NCBI GenBank assembly: GCA_910586705.1
Contig: CAJUJK010000010.1
Span: forward strand, 1 to 64,000
DNA length: 64,000 nucleotides
Direction: 5' to 3'
From: an uncultured Lachnospiraceae bacterium
GTDB lineage: Bacteria; Bacillota; Clostridia; Lachnospirales; Lachnospiraceae
Positions 50,638 to 60,944 of this stretch are shown one piece after another; within the stretch, counting starts at the first letter, position 1; each line of letters begins with the position of its first letter. The notes beneath the pieces were generated by a model. That model had not been told where the DNA came from. It was given only the letters and a program-made list of their open reading frames with translations, and made no database searches. The position numbers and the translations under genes are program-made.

Positions 50638-52044
50638 ATGATAACTTTAATTAAAACCCTGCATTTTGCCGCCATCTTTTTTTCCGGGTGGCTTGTCATG
50701 CTTGCCATGTCGCATCTGCTCAAAATTTCCGAAAAACGGTTCAGACATCTCCTGCTGTTTTTCGACTGTTCCCTGCTCTGCTCCACGGTCATTTTTATCG
50801 GAGACCCCTATAATATTCTGGCAATCACCCCGGTCTTTCTGGCGATCGTCCTTTTTACATGCGAGGGCAGTTTCTGGCAGAAGACTGCCATCGCGCTGAT
50901 GTTTTCCAGCACGATCATTTCTTTCAGCGCCTTGCGGGATAATTATATCCACGATCTTATATTTCCCGCAAAGTCGGACGGATTCGTTGTAATCTTCTTT
51001 GGGAACAGCAATACCGACACGCTTCTCACAGAGACATGGATACAGTCCGGGCTCGGTTATCACGTTTCCTACCTGTTCACGCTGCCCTTTGCGCTGATCC
51101 TCTTCCTTTATACGAGAAAAAATGCGCCCGATAAGGAATATTCCCTCTCAGACAGCATGTGGCGGCTGCTTCTTTTTCTCACGGTCATTCCTTTTGGAAT
51201 CGTGCTTGATGTGGTCGCCTTATTTCCCATCAACGAATATGAAACCATCAACCTTCGGATTCATATAGAATATGTTGTTTTGCTGCTGATCACCCTGCTC
51301 GCCTTCATCAGTCTGCTCTGGTGCGTCACGGTTCTGGCAAAACAGAGGAAACTGGAACAGCAGGGTATGTTTGCGGAAATCAACCGCAAGTATTACGAGG
51401 CAATGGAGCAGCAGCATTTTGAAGTACGGCGGTTAAAGCACGATCTGGCAAACCACATACAGATCCTGTCCGCCCTGCCCGAAGAAAAAAGGGCGGCATA
51501 CGCCGCAGAGCTTTCCGGCAATGCCGCCCTCTCCCATTCCTTTGCTTACTGTGGGGATTCCACAGTCAACGCCGTGCTGACCGTCAAGAAAAGCGCGATG
51601 GAGCGGTGCCATATCCGTCTGAAGGCGGAGATAGATATTCCATCGCCGCTCCCCTACGACAGGACTGACCTCTGCGCCTTGTACGCCAACGCGCTTGACA
51701 ACGCCATGGAAGCGTGTATGAAGCTGAACGAAGCGCAGAGGGAAATTTTTCTGAAAAGCAAGGCGCGAAAAGGGGTGTTCTGTCTGGAAATCAGCAACCC
51801 GGAGCCCGGCGCGGGAGAAAGCGGCTCCGTAAAGCAGTCAAAAAAGCGAGCCGGTTCCTTATCTGAAAAAAGATCGGAACACAGCCCGCTTCTGCCCACT
51901 TCCAAGCCCGATAAAACAAATCATGGTTTCGGTCTGCAGAGTATACGGGAGATTGTAAAACGGTATCACGGCAGACTGGAGATCAAAACCGAGGACGGGG
52001 TTTTCGATCTGTTTCTGTATCTGCCGCTGCCCGAACCGCGGTAA
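50638..52044 (+). CDS. AgrC-like GHKL sensor histidine kinase
   Basis: A 468-residue kinase. It has six or seven predicted membrane helices in residues 1-235, a coiled linker, and a phospho-acceptor region EVRRLKHDLANHIQIL with His268. The GHKL ATPase has an N box at LYANALDNAMEAC and a G box at HGFGLQSIREIVKRYHG. It resembles kinases that sense peptides at the membrane. A 30-residue polar insert (about 390-420) lies in the ATPase lid. GAGG precedes the ATG. Partner of the LytTR regulator. Confidence 0.9.
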   Translation: MITLIKTLHFAAIFFSGWLVMLAMSHLLKISEKRFRHLLLFFDCSLLCSTVIFIGDPYNILAITPVFLAIVLFTCEGSFWQKTAIALMFSSTIISFSALRDNYIHDLIFPAKSDGFVVIFFGNSNTDTLLTETWIQSGLGYHVSYLFTLPFALILFLYTRKNAPDKEYSLSDSMWRLLLFLTVIPFGIVLDVVALFPINEYETINLRIHIEYVVLLLITLLAFISLLWCVTVLAKQRKLEQQGMFAEINRKYYEAMEQQHFEVRRLKHDLANHIQILSALPEEKRAAYAAELSGNAALSHSFAYCGDSTVNAVLTVKKSAMERCHIRLKAEIDIPSPLPYDRTDLCALYANALDNAMEACMKLNEAQREIFLKSKARKGVFCLEISNPEPGAGESGSVKQSKKRAGSLSEKRSEHSPLLPTSKPDKTNHGFGLQSIREIVKRYHGRLEIKTEDGVFDLFLYLPLPEPR

Positions 52045-52113
52045 ATACCCGCAAGGTAACTTTTCTATATCATAAAATAATAGCACGCATCTGCGACGTG
52101 CAATCCGGGTTTG

Positions 52114-54512
52114 TCACAGCTCATTGATCGTCTCCGTGATCGCCATCTCCCGGATTCTTCTCGCAGGCGCGTACACGGCAGCCACACAGGAGAGCGAAAC
52201 GATGATCGTAATGACCGCAAGCGCATCAAAGGGAACCTTCCACGACCCGCCGAAATGTGTGAAGACAACCTTCACCATAAACAGCCGGTGCAAATACAGT
52301 CCGGCAATATAGCCGAGAGCCAGACCACAGACCGCATAGGTTACCGCCTCAGCCGCAATCATCCGGGTCATCTGTTCTGCGCTCATCCCCACGGCACGCA
52401 TGGCGCCGTACTGCTTCATTCTGGCAGACACGCTCATGGAAATATTGTTCATAATGTTAAAGACCGTAATCAAGGCAATGACCGCCAGAAACCCGTAAGC
52501 CGCAATGCGGAAAACCCAGAAACTGGAATTGCTCGTCTGGTCATCCTCCCGTCTGTCCACAAAAGCATTTTCACCCGCCATCCTCCGGATCGTCTCCACC
52601 GTCTCTTCCGGCGCATCCTTTGCAAGTCCAAATCCGAGTATCTGATAACCTGTCTCGCCTGTCAGACGCATAAATGTCTCTTCCGTGCAGACAATTGCCG
52701 GACGGCTCTCCGTCCCGATTCCCTCCGAGCACACGCTGGCAATGGTGAGCTCCGTATCACCGACTCTGACGATATCCCCGGTATTCAGACGGCTGTCCAT
52801 GTTAAAAATCGTCATCACATAGTCCGCATCACCGGCAACTTTTTTCAAATCGCCGCTGGCGACAGATTTCTTTGACCATTCAAACATCCAGTCGTCATAG
52901 GAAATCAGATCCACGCTGCCGGAAACCCCGTTAATCTCCGCGGGCGTATCATAACATATGGCGCAGCCAAACGCCGTTTCCACACCGGGCAAAGCGCCCA
53001 TCTCCTCTTTCATTCCCCTGTCGAGAGAATTGTCCGCCGCAGCAATGCTGATTTCCGGGCTTAAATCGTTCTCCGAAGGCATAAACCGCTTAAACAGATC
53101 GAGCCCGGCGGAAAACACCAGAAACAAAGCGACCGTAAAGGCAAAGGACAGAGACATCAGAACCAGATTCTTCTTCGCCGCAACGGCATGGTGGACGCCC
53201 AGCGCGTGCTCCACCTTAAAGATGCGGGTGTCCGCCGCATGAGCGACAGCCCTGCCCGTCTCCGCATTGCCCGATACCGCCGCCACGGGAGACACCGCCG
53301 CCGCCCGTTTCGCGGGAGCATGGGCTGCAAACTGCACCGACAGCACGCCCACCAGAATGCCGGACACAATACCGATCACACTGAACCGATAACGGAAGTC
53401 ATCGAACTCACCGCCCACCTTGTACTGTAAAATCATGGACAACCCAAACGTAAATGCCTCGCTGACAACCAGCCCAACAGGTATCGCCGTCTTACACCAG
53501 TTCAGCGCCTCCAGCCGCACAAAGCGCATCACCTGCTCTTTGCTTGCACCGATACAACGCATCATCCCGAAAAACTTTGTCCGCTGTGCCACCGTGCTGT
53601 TCAGGCAGCTTGCAATCATCAGCACACCCGCAGTCATAATCAACACAAATACGATGACGGCAAGCAAATAGAAACTCTGCATTGCCAGATTGCTGCTTTC
53701 TCCCGACACGCCCATAACAGCCAGATTTTCTTCGATATCCCCGTCAGACAGACCGTACTGAAGCTTTAGATCTGCGAGCGCTGTTTGCAAATGGATGCCG
53801 CTTGCAAAGCGGACATAATACGCCTCCTTTTCCATCTCAGCATCAGAACTGCCTGTATTCTCCCTGTGTCCGTCACTTTTTTTACCGCTGTCTGTGACAT
53901 TCATGTCAGAATTTTTGCCGATTCGTTTCGCATCACAGATGGCATCCAGCGCTCCTACGCTCATATATGCCGTCACGTCCTCAAACTTGCTGTCATACTT
54001 TTCCCACTCGTCGGCACAGAACCCGCTCACCGTAAACGTGAAGTCCCCTGCCGGAACATGGATGGTGACACTGTCTCCCGCCTGCACGCCGAGCCGCTCT
54101 TTCGCGCCCGTATTCAGCATCACTTCCCTGTCATTCCGGGGAAACGCGCCTTCCCGCTCATATGCCCTAATATCGTCGATATACTTCTCTTCCGCGCCGT
54201 ACAATATGACACGCACGTCATTTATATAATATCCCTCGTAGACGTCCTCTCCAAGCGCCTTGCACCACGCCGCCGCAGACACGTCCTCCCTCGCCGCAAT
54301 TTCCCGCGCCGCCGCTCCGGAAAGCCCATTGATTACAATATGATGACTGCCGTGGTGGCGAATCAGACCCTCCGCCTGCCCCTTCGTCATAATTTCCGCA
54401 CAGGAAAAGACCGTGGTCACGAGAAACACCGCGAAGATAATGCAGAGCAGAATCAGACGGTTCTGTTTTCTGCGGGTTTTTTCAGAAATAGAAATCAGAC
54501 TCAGATAACTTT

Positions 54513-54516
<4 letters not shown>
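52114..54516 (-). CDS. MacB-like ABC transporter permease, two FtsX domains
   Basis: An 800-residue permease: N-terminal helix (about 18-38), a large extracellular MacB-type domain (about 45-270), a first FtsX block with STVAQRTKFFGMMRCIGASKEQVMRFV, a second extracellular part, and a final FtsX block with SVSARMKQYGAMRAVGMSAEQMTRMI. It moves peptides or lipids across the envelope or flips them. It overlaps the end of the ATPase gene by 4 bases. The two-component system upstream likely regulates it. Confidence 0.9.
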
Positions 54517-55196
<680 letters not shown>

Positions 55197-55273
55197 TCTA
55201 AGCACCTCTTTCCAGATTGTTTATTATGGTACCAAGAATAGCACGCAAATACTACCGCCAGACTTCGCCTATA

Positions 55274-56374
55274 TTACAATTTTGTTATAATCGGGAACAG
55301 CAGCACGAAACTCGTCCCCTCCCCCAGCCTGCTGTCCACCGAGACGGCGCCTCCGTGCGCCTGCGCCACCGACTTCACGAGGGAAAGTCCCAGTCCGATT
55401 CCCTGCGTGTCCTGAGAATACCGGCTGCGATAAAACCGTTTGAAAATGTGATGCAGATCTTCCGGGTGGATGCCGCTTCCGTTGTCTTTTACCGTAATGC
55501 GGACGGCGGACGGGGATTTCTCCCACGTCAACCAAATGCTGTCCCCGCCCTTTGTATGGTCGAGGGCATTTTTCACCAGATTGTCAAGCGCCTCCAGAAT
55601 CCAGCTTCGATCGCACGAAAAGAAAGCGGAATCACTTCCCGACAGCACAATCTGTTTTTCCTCCTGCCCCGCGCGGAACGCAAAATGCTTTTCCACTTCC
55701 GTCATAATTTCACAAATACTTTCCTGCTGTTTTTCAATTACCATGGTGCCCGCGTCAAATTTCGTGATCTTTAGCAGATTCTGCACAAGCGTCTCGATTC
55801 GGTCCAGCTCCTGTTCCGACAGCCCGGCAAATTCCCGGATCGTCGCAAGCCCGCCCGACTCCGCCTCCGTCTGCACGATGCCGTTATAAATATTCAGTGC
55901 GGCAAGGGGCGTTTTCAACTGGTGGGAAATGTCCGAGATCGTGTTCTTGAGAAACGCCCGCGACTGCCCTTCCTTCTGTGCCTGCGCGTTTAAGATCGCC
56001 GCCAGTGAATTGATTTCATGGAAAAGCCGGCAAAGCTCCCCCTCCTCGTCGCAGTCGATGCGGGCGTCTTTGTCGCCGGAAATAAACGCCCGGATCTGTA
56101 AGACTGCCTCCTCCATCTGCCTGTCCTGCTGCCTGAAATACCGATAGCAGAAAAAAAGCGCTACCCCTCCCATAATGATGGCGCAGAACGGCGCAGACAA
56201 CATAAGGACTTCTGACACGAATGTCATATTTTCTGCCGTCAGATTATTCCGACGCGGAGCCACCGCACCGATCCTCCACAGCGCCGGCAGCGCGGATACC
56301 ATGACAATCACCGCCATGCACATCCCGATCTGTACAAACAGCTTTCTTATCTTAGAATTCACTAACACTCTCAT
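55274..56374 (-). CDS. Sensor histidine kinase (HAMP type)
   Basis: A 366-residue kinase with two membrane helices (about 17-35 and 55-78) and a short outer loop of about 20 residues. A HAMP-like linker (QLE-type, 80-135), the HisKA box ISDISHQLKTPLAALNIY with His151, N box ALDNLVKNALDHT, and G boxes DNGSGIHPEDL and GIGLGLSLV follow. The tiny outer loop is typical of kinases that read an ABC exporter instead of a ligand, so the MacB-like permease downstream may be its sensor. Confidence 0.9.
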   Translation of the reverse strand: MRVLVNSKIRKLFVQIGMCMAVIVMVSALPALWRIGAVAPRRNNLTAENMTFVSEVLMLSAPFCAIIMGGVALFFCYRYFRQQDRQMEEAVLQIRAFISGDKDARIDCDEEGELCRLFHEINSLAAILNAQAQKEGQSRAFLKNTISDISHQLKTPLAALNIYNGIVQTEAESGGLATIREFAGLSEQELDRIETLVQNLLKITKFDAGTMVIEKQQESICEIMTEVEKHFAFRAGQEEKQIVLSGSDSAFFSCDRSWILEALDNLVKNALDHTKGGDSIWLTWEKSPSAVRITVKDNGSGIHPEDLHHIFKRFYRSRYSQDTQGIGLGLSLVKSVAQAHGGAVSVDSRLGEGTSFVLLFPIITKL

Positions 56375-56411
56375 TTTCACACCGTTCCCTCATCGCTTTT
56401 CCAAATATCTG

Positions 56412-57104
56412 TCAATTTCTGCTCCCCGTACTCCACTTATATCCCATCCCACGGACGGTCACGATCTTTTCCGGCGTGCCGGGATCGTCCTCTATCTTCA
56501 TGCGCAGTCTGCGGATATACACCGCCAGCGTTTTGTTCTCGATAAAATTCTCATCGCAGTCCCACAGCCCGCCAAGAATCTGCTCCGCCGAGAGCACCCT
56601 GTCCGGGTTTTCCATAAACATCCGAAGCAGCTTATATTCCCCGGAAGTCAAGTCCAGCGTTTTCCCGTCCTTTCGCGCCTCTCCTCTCCGCATGTCAAGC
56701 GTAATGCCGTTCATGGACAGCGTTTCCCCAGCCTGCATAAAATTTTCGCTCCTCCTGAGCAGCGCGTGGATTCTGGACAAAAATACGGCAAGCTTAAAAG
56801 GCTTCGTTATGTAGTCATCAGCACCGATATCAAGCCCCATAATCATGTCCGTCTCCTCATCCGCCGCTGTCAGGAACATGATCGGCAATTTGGAAGTCTG
56901 TCTTATTTTTTCACACAGGTCAAAGCCCGTGCCGTCCGGCAGAGCTACATCCAGTATGACAAGATCATATTTCCCTTCCGCCCAAAGCGTTTCCGCCTCC
57001 GCCGCCGTGCGCGCCGTCTCCACCTCATAGCCCTCTTTTTTCAGCGCGTAGGTCATACCGTTTATCAGACTCAGATCATCCTCCACAAAAAAGATACGTT
57101 TCAT
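56412..57104 (-). CDS. OmpR family response regulator
   Basis: A 230-residue regulator: acidic VEDD (7-10), phospho-acceptor Asp52 (VILDVALPDG), Thr in FLTAADE, Lys in ITKPF. The winged helix has DLTSGEYKLLRMFMENPDRVLSAEQILGGLWD and VYIRRLRMKIEDDPGTPEKIVTVRGMGYKW. It is 30 bases upstream of the HAMP kinase, and the ABC genes follow, so it likely regulates them. The long upstream frame is not needed. Confidence 0.92.
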   Translation of the reverse strand: MKRIFFVEDDLSLINGMTYALKKEGYEVETARTAAEAETLWAEGKYDLVILDVALPDGTGFDLCEKIRQTSKLPIMFLTAADEETDMIMGLDIGADDYITKPFKLAVFLSRIHALLRRSENFMQAGETLSMNGITLDMRRGEARKDGKTLDLTSGEYKLLRMFMENPDRVLSAEQILGGLWDCDENFIENKTLAVYIRRLRMKIEDDPGTPEKIVTVRGMGYKWSTGSRN

Positions 57105-57133
57105 ATGCTGTTTATTCCCTTCCACTCCTGTAT

Positions 57134-58183
57134 TTATTGTGCATCTTCCTGCTGTCCCATCATACCGTTCTGATAATTTTGCAGCTCTTTCGCAATCAAG
57201 ACGACATGATCGTCCCATGATTCATAGCCCGCCTGCCCTCTTCGGTCCGACAGCTCAAATCGTGCCACAAGAAATTCTCCCAGATAATCGGAAAACTTGC
57301 ACCCGCCCCAGTAATTCAAATGAGAAGCATCGTTAAAATCCTGTGCAAAATCAAGTTCCATTTCATCATAATACTCGTTAAAATCAACGAAGACAATCCC
57401 TTCCGACTCCGCGATTTCCGCCACCTGATTATAGGTAAGCTTATCCTCCGCCGTCAGCACATAGGGCGCTGCCATCAAGACAAGTTTGCTGCCCTTTTCC
57501 TTCGTATAGGCAATGATCTTACGCAGATACTTCTCCGATTTCTCTGTCAGTCCGCCTTTTCCGTTCTCCGAAATCTCCGGCTTTGTCTGCGGCGTCCGCT
57601 GCCAATAGGGCGTATATCCTTTGAAATCCTCCTTTTCACCACTGTTCCAGAAAAAATCGTTGAAATCGTCTTTCTCCAGATCGTCATATCTGCTGTGGTA
57701 AATGGTAAAGGACGGAAAGTATTGAAAATATCTGGATTTTTCCACACTGACAGCCATCATTTTCAGTTTATTGGCAGAGAAACGCATTCCCAGAATGTTT
57801 TCCGATATCCAGTCGTACTGATAATCAGACTTGTACCTCGCGGGCACATATAGATCCAGTACAATCACTTCCGGAGACTGGTATTTATACAACTCTTTCA
57901 GATAGTAATAGGACATCCAGAGAGGCTGCTCCGCCCCGCTGTAATCATATGCAGCTATCCCATACTTTTCCCAGAGCAGCGCCGTGTTCACATTACAGTG
58001 AATGTGACTGCTGCCCATCATCATCACATCAATCGAATGCTCCGGCTGCCAGTACAGTCCCTCAAGCTGATTGATCCCGTGCCCGGACTTTACCCGCAAA
58101 ATACTCGACGCAAGATAAAACGTCGCAATAAGCAACAGCAGGAATCCGGCTCTGAGCATATTCTTTTTCATCCTTGTTTTCAT
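57134..58183 (-). CDS. SGNH-like accessory protein of the MBOAT O-acyltransferase
   Basis: A 349-residue protein with an N-terminal membrane anchor (about 10-28) and an outer domain. MMMGSSHIHCN (Ser58/59, Asn64) resembles the block I and Asn of SGNH hydrolases, and ASHLNYWG near residue 290 is the usual DxxH-like end. Such proteins pair with MBOAT proteins (DltD, AlgJ/AlgX, PatB) to place acyl groups on extracellular polymers. It is 18 bases downstream of the MBOAT gene. The polymer is unknown. Confidence 0.78.
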   Translation of the reverse strand: MKTRMKKNMLRAGFLLLLIATFYLASSILRVKSGHGINQLEGLYWQPEHSIDVMMMGSSHIHCNVNTALLWEKYGIAAYDYSGAEQPLWMSYYYLKELYKYQSPEVIVLDLYVPARYKSDYQYDWISENILGMRFSANKLKMMAVSVEKSRYFQYFPSFTIYHSRYDDLEKDDFNDFFWNSGEKEDFKGYTPYWQRTPQTKPEISENGKGGLTEKSEKYLRKIIAYTKEKGSKLVLMAAPYVLTAEDKLTYNQVAEIAESEGIVFVDFNEYYDEMELDFAQDFNDASHLNYWGGCKFSDYLGEFLVARFELSDRRGQAGYESWDDHVVLIAKELQNYQNGMMGQQEDAQ

Positions 58184-58201
58184 TCCATTTAATCCCTTTT
58201 T

Positions 58202-59626
58202 CTAAAAACGCATATAGATAAACTGTTCCGTGTGATATCCTGCCCCATACACCCCAAAAATAAAAATTGTCATCAGAAGCAGATAAAAAACCAAATATCT
58301 TTTTCCGTTTGACTTTTGTTGAATGAATACCGGGAGCTGCATTTTTTCGCGTTCACACAGCCAGTCTATCAGCCAGACGATAAAAATGCCGATCGCTGTA
58401 ACGCCAATCTCCACTGTGTTTAGCTGCAGGCTTTCCACAGCTTGTCTAAAACGTTCCGGTCTAAATCCTGCCGTCGCCATCTGTCTGATATATCGAAACG
58501 CACCTCCCAGACTGTCCGCCCGGAAAAAGATCCACGCAAATCCCGCCATCCAGAAGGTAAGTATTCTGCTTTTCATTCTCTGTCCCGTCACAGAATCAAT
58601 GAGAAGGTAAATGCCGTGCAGAAGTCCCCAGACCAGAAAATGCTGCCCCGCTCCGTGCCACGCGCCACATACCAAAAACACAAGCAGAATATTACAGTTC
58701 TTCCTTACCGCTCCCTTCCTGTTTCCTCCGAGAGGGATATAAATATAATCTCTGAGCCATTCGCTCAGGGAAATATGCCATCTGCGCCAAAATTCCTGCA
58801 TGTTTACCGCCCTGTAGGGCGCTCTGAAATTCTCCTTAAGTTCTATCCCAAACACCTTCGCGCAGCCGATTGCAATATAGGAATATCCGGCAAAGTCACA
58901 ATATATCTGAACCGAATACAACATGACGCCAAGCAGGAGCCATAAGCTGTCAAATTCCTCTGGATTTCCAAACAAGGGACCGACTATTCCCCCGAGCCTG
59001 TCCGCCACCACCAGCTTCATAAAATAGCCCCAAAGCATATAGGTAAATGCAGCGGACATCCTTCCTCTGTTTCGGAATCTGACCTCTCCCAGCCTTTTTA
59101 TCTGAGGGAAAAACCGTTCTCCCCGCTCTATGGGTCCGCTGACAAGCTTGGGGAAAAAGGACAGATACAGGGCAAAGTGACAAAAGCTTTTTTCCACCGC
59201 ACTTTTGCCCCGATATACATCTACCAGATATCCAATCGCCTGAAACGAGTAAAAAGACAAGCCAACCGGCATCAGAAGATTGTCTATCACGCTCGCTGAG
59301 AGTCTGTCTGCACAGCCAAAGCTTCGTGCCAAATATGCCGCGTACTTATACATCACCAGCAGAAATGACAGACCACATACCGCTGCAAGTGTAATTTTTC
59401 TCTCCGTTCCTCCGCTGCCCCTGTCCCGGTACTTTTCAATAGAAAGCGCCGCGAAATAGACTGATGCAGTAACTGCAACAAGAATAAGCAGCGCTCTCGG
59501 CTCCACATATGCGCAGAATGCGTAACTTGCCGCCAAAAGCACTCCTGCGCGCCATCTTACAGGTAACACAAAAAAAGCCGGCACAGTGATCCCCAGCAAA
59601 AGCAGGAAAAATTTTGATATAAACAA
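58202..59626 (-). CDS. MBOAT family O-acyltransferase (AlgI/DltB-like)
   Basis: A 474-residue polytopic membrane protein. MPVGLSFYSFQAIGYLVDVYRG, LVSGPIERGERFFPQ and FWRRWHISLSEWLRDYIYIPLGGNRKG are the AlgI signatures; His284 and His324 (GAWHGAG) are the conserved MBOAT histidines. It passes an acyl group across the membrane for O-acylation of a surface polymer. The start is a TTG at 59626 with GGAGG 7 bases upstream. It forms an operon with the SGNH partner. Confidence 0.88.
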   Translation of the reverse strand: MFISKFFLLLLGITVPAFFVLPVRWRAGVLLAASYAFCAYVEPRALLILVAVTASVYFAALSIEKYRDRGSGGTERKITLAAVCGLSFLLVMYKYAAYLARSFGCADRLSASVIDNLLMPVGLSFYSFQAIGYLVDVYRGKSAVEKSFCHFALYLSFFPKLVSGPIERGERFFPQIKRLGEVRFRNRGRMSAAFTYMLWGYFMKLVVADRLGGIVGPLFGNPEEFDSLWLLLGVMLYSVQIYCDFAGYSYIAIGCAKVFGIELKENFRAPYRAVNMQEFWRRWHISLSEWLRDYIYIPLGGNRKGAVRKNCNILLVFLVCGAWHGAGQHFLVWGLLHGIYLLIDSVTGQRMKSRILTFWMAGFAWIFFRADSLGGAFRYIRQMATAGFRPERFRQAVESLQLNTVEIGVTAIGIFIVWLIDWLCEREKMQLPVFIQQKSNGKRYLVFYLLLMTIFIFGVYGAGYHTEQFIYMRF

Positions 59627-59951
59627 ACTGATTCCTCCAAATAATCTTTTAAAGTTCCGTCCGCTTTTCTGTCGCCTGTCTTCTCACAGGAAATGAATTT
59701 CCGCATCCGCATGTAGTCTGCCTGACGCGCAAAAACGCCTCCCCTAAAAGCTTGGCTCTTACACAGTCGATTTCCCTATAAACCGACAATCCGCTGTAAA
59801 CTATTAAAAGTATACCAGAAATTCAATTTTTTATAATACCTTTCCCCCAAAATTAATAAAATTATAAGAAAAACTGACGCCTGCCCATATGCCGTATATA
59901 ACCGCAAACGTCTGCATACACTCATACTAACGATAGAAAAGAGGAATCGCT
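59627..59951. other. Divergent intergenic region between MBOAT and bile salt hydrolase genes
   Basis: No gene is seen in these 325 bases. Only the promoter of the hydrolase gene at 59874-59902 is clear. The left half is AT-rich and must contain the MBOAT promoter. Confidence 0.6.
59874..59902 (+). promoter_or_regulatory. Promoter of the bile salt hydrolase gene
   Basis: CTGACG (59874-59879) and TATAAC (59897-59902) with 17 bases between, about 50 bases before the start codon. Confidence 0.6.
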
Positions 59952-60929
59952 ATGTGTACGAGTATTGCCATGAAAACCGAGGATTTTTACTTCGGGCGCA
60001 CCATGGATATCGAATATTCTTTTGGTGAAACCGTTGTCTTTACACCCAGAAACTATCCCCTGTCTTTCCGCAGAAACGATACCCTTCACAGACATTACGC
60101 CCTGCTTGGCATGGCAAGTGTGAGGGACGATTACCCCCTCTATGCGGAAGCGGTAAATGAGCGGGGACTTTGTATTGCGGCTCTGAATTTTCCCGACAGC
60201 GCCTACTATCCCCCGAAGGAAGATCCCCTGAAACAGAATGTGTCCCCCTTTGAACTGCTCCTGTGGCTGTGCGCCAAATGCGCCTCCATCACTGACGTAA
60301 AAGAACTTCTGTCCGCCACGCATCTGGTAGATATTCCCTTTAACGACTCTCTGCCGCTGGCGCCGCTGCACTGGCATATCGCAGACCGGGAACGCTCCAT
60401 TGTGCTGGAATCCACCAAAAGCGGCATGGAAATATATGACAACCCTGTCGGTGTACTGACAAACAACCCGGGATTCCATTTCCAGACTACAAATCTCTGC
60501 CAATATATGAATCTGACCACGGCATGTCCGCAAAACTGTTTCAGCAATATAAAAAGCCTCGTCCCATTCGGACAAGGCTTAGGCAGCTTCGGTCTGCCGG
60601 GTGATTATTCTCCCGCCTCGCGCTTTGTCAAGGCGGCTTATCTTTCCATGAACTCCGTCTGCGAAAAAGATGAGCTTAGCAGCGTCTCCCAATTATTCCA
60701 CATTCTGGATTCCGTGTCCATGATCAAGGGTAGTGTCGTAACCAGACAGGAACTTTACGACACCACCACCTATGTCTGCTGCATGAATGCCACAAAGGGC
60801 AGATACTACTATAAAACCTACGGCAACTCCCAGCTTACCGCCATTGACCTGCGCCACGAAAATCTGGATGCGGATACGCTGAAAACGTATCCTCTGGTGA
60901 CAGATCCGCAAATTGCATGGGTCAACTGA
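59952..60929 (+). CDS. bsh: Bile salt hydrolase (choloylglycine hydrolase family)
   Basis: A 325-residue Ntn hydrolase. After removal of Met1 the nucleophile is Cys2 (MCTSIA). The other family catalytic residues are present: Arg16 and Asp19 (FGRTMDIEYSF), Asn79 (ALNFP), Asn172 (LTNNPGF) and Arg224 (SPASRFV). Asn at position 79, with GLPGDYSPASRF, favours bile salt hydrolases over penicillin V acylases, which usually have Tyr there. It splits glycine or taurine from conjugated bile acids in the cytoplasm. Complete length; AAGAGGAATCGCT precedes the ATG. Confidence 0.88.
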   Translation: MCTSIAMKTEDFYFGRTMDIEYSFGETVVFTPRNYPLSFRRNDTLHRHYALLGMASVRDDYPLYAEAVNERGLCIAALNFPDSAYYPPKEDPLKQNVSPFELLLWLCAKCASITDVKELLSATHLVDIPFNDSLPLAPLHWHIADRERSIVLESTKSGMEIYDNPVGVLTNNPGFHFQTTNLCQYMNLTTACPQNCFSNIKSLVPFGQGLGSFGLPGDYSPASRFVKAAYLSMNSVCEKDELSSVSQLFHILDSVSMIKGSVVTRQELYDTTTYVCCMNATKGRYYYKTYGNSQLTAIDLRHENLDADTLKTYPLVTDPQIAWVN

Positions 60930-60944
60930 CAGACGGCAAAGCTA

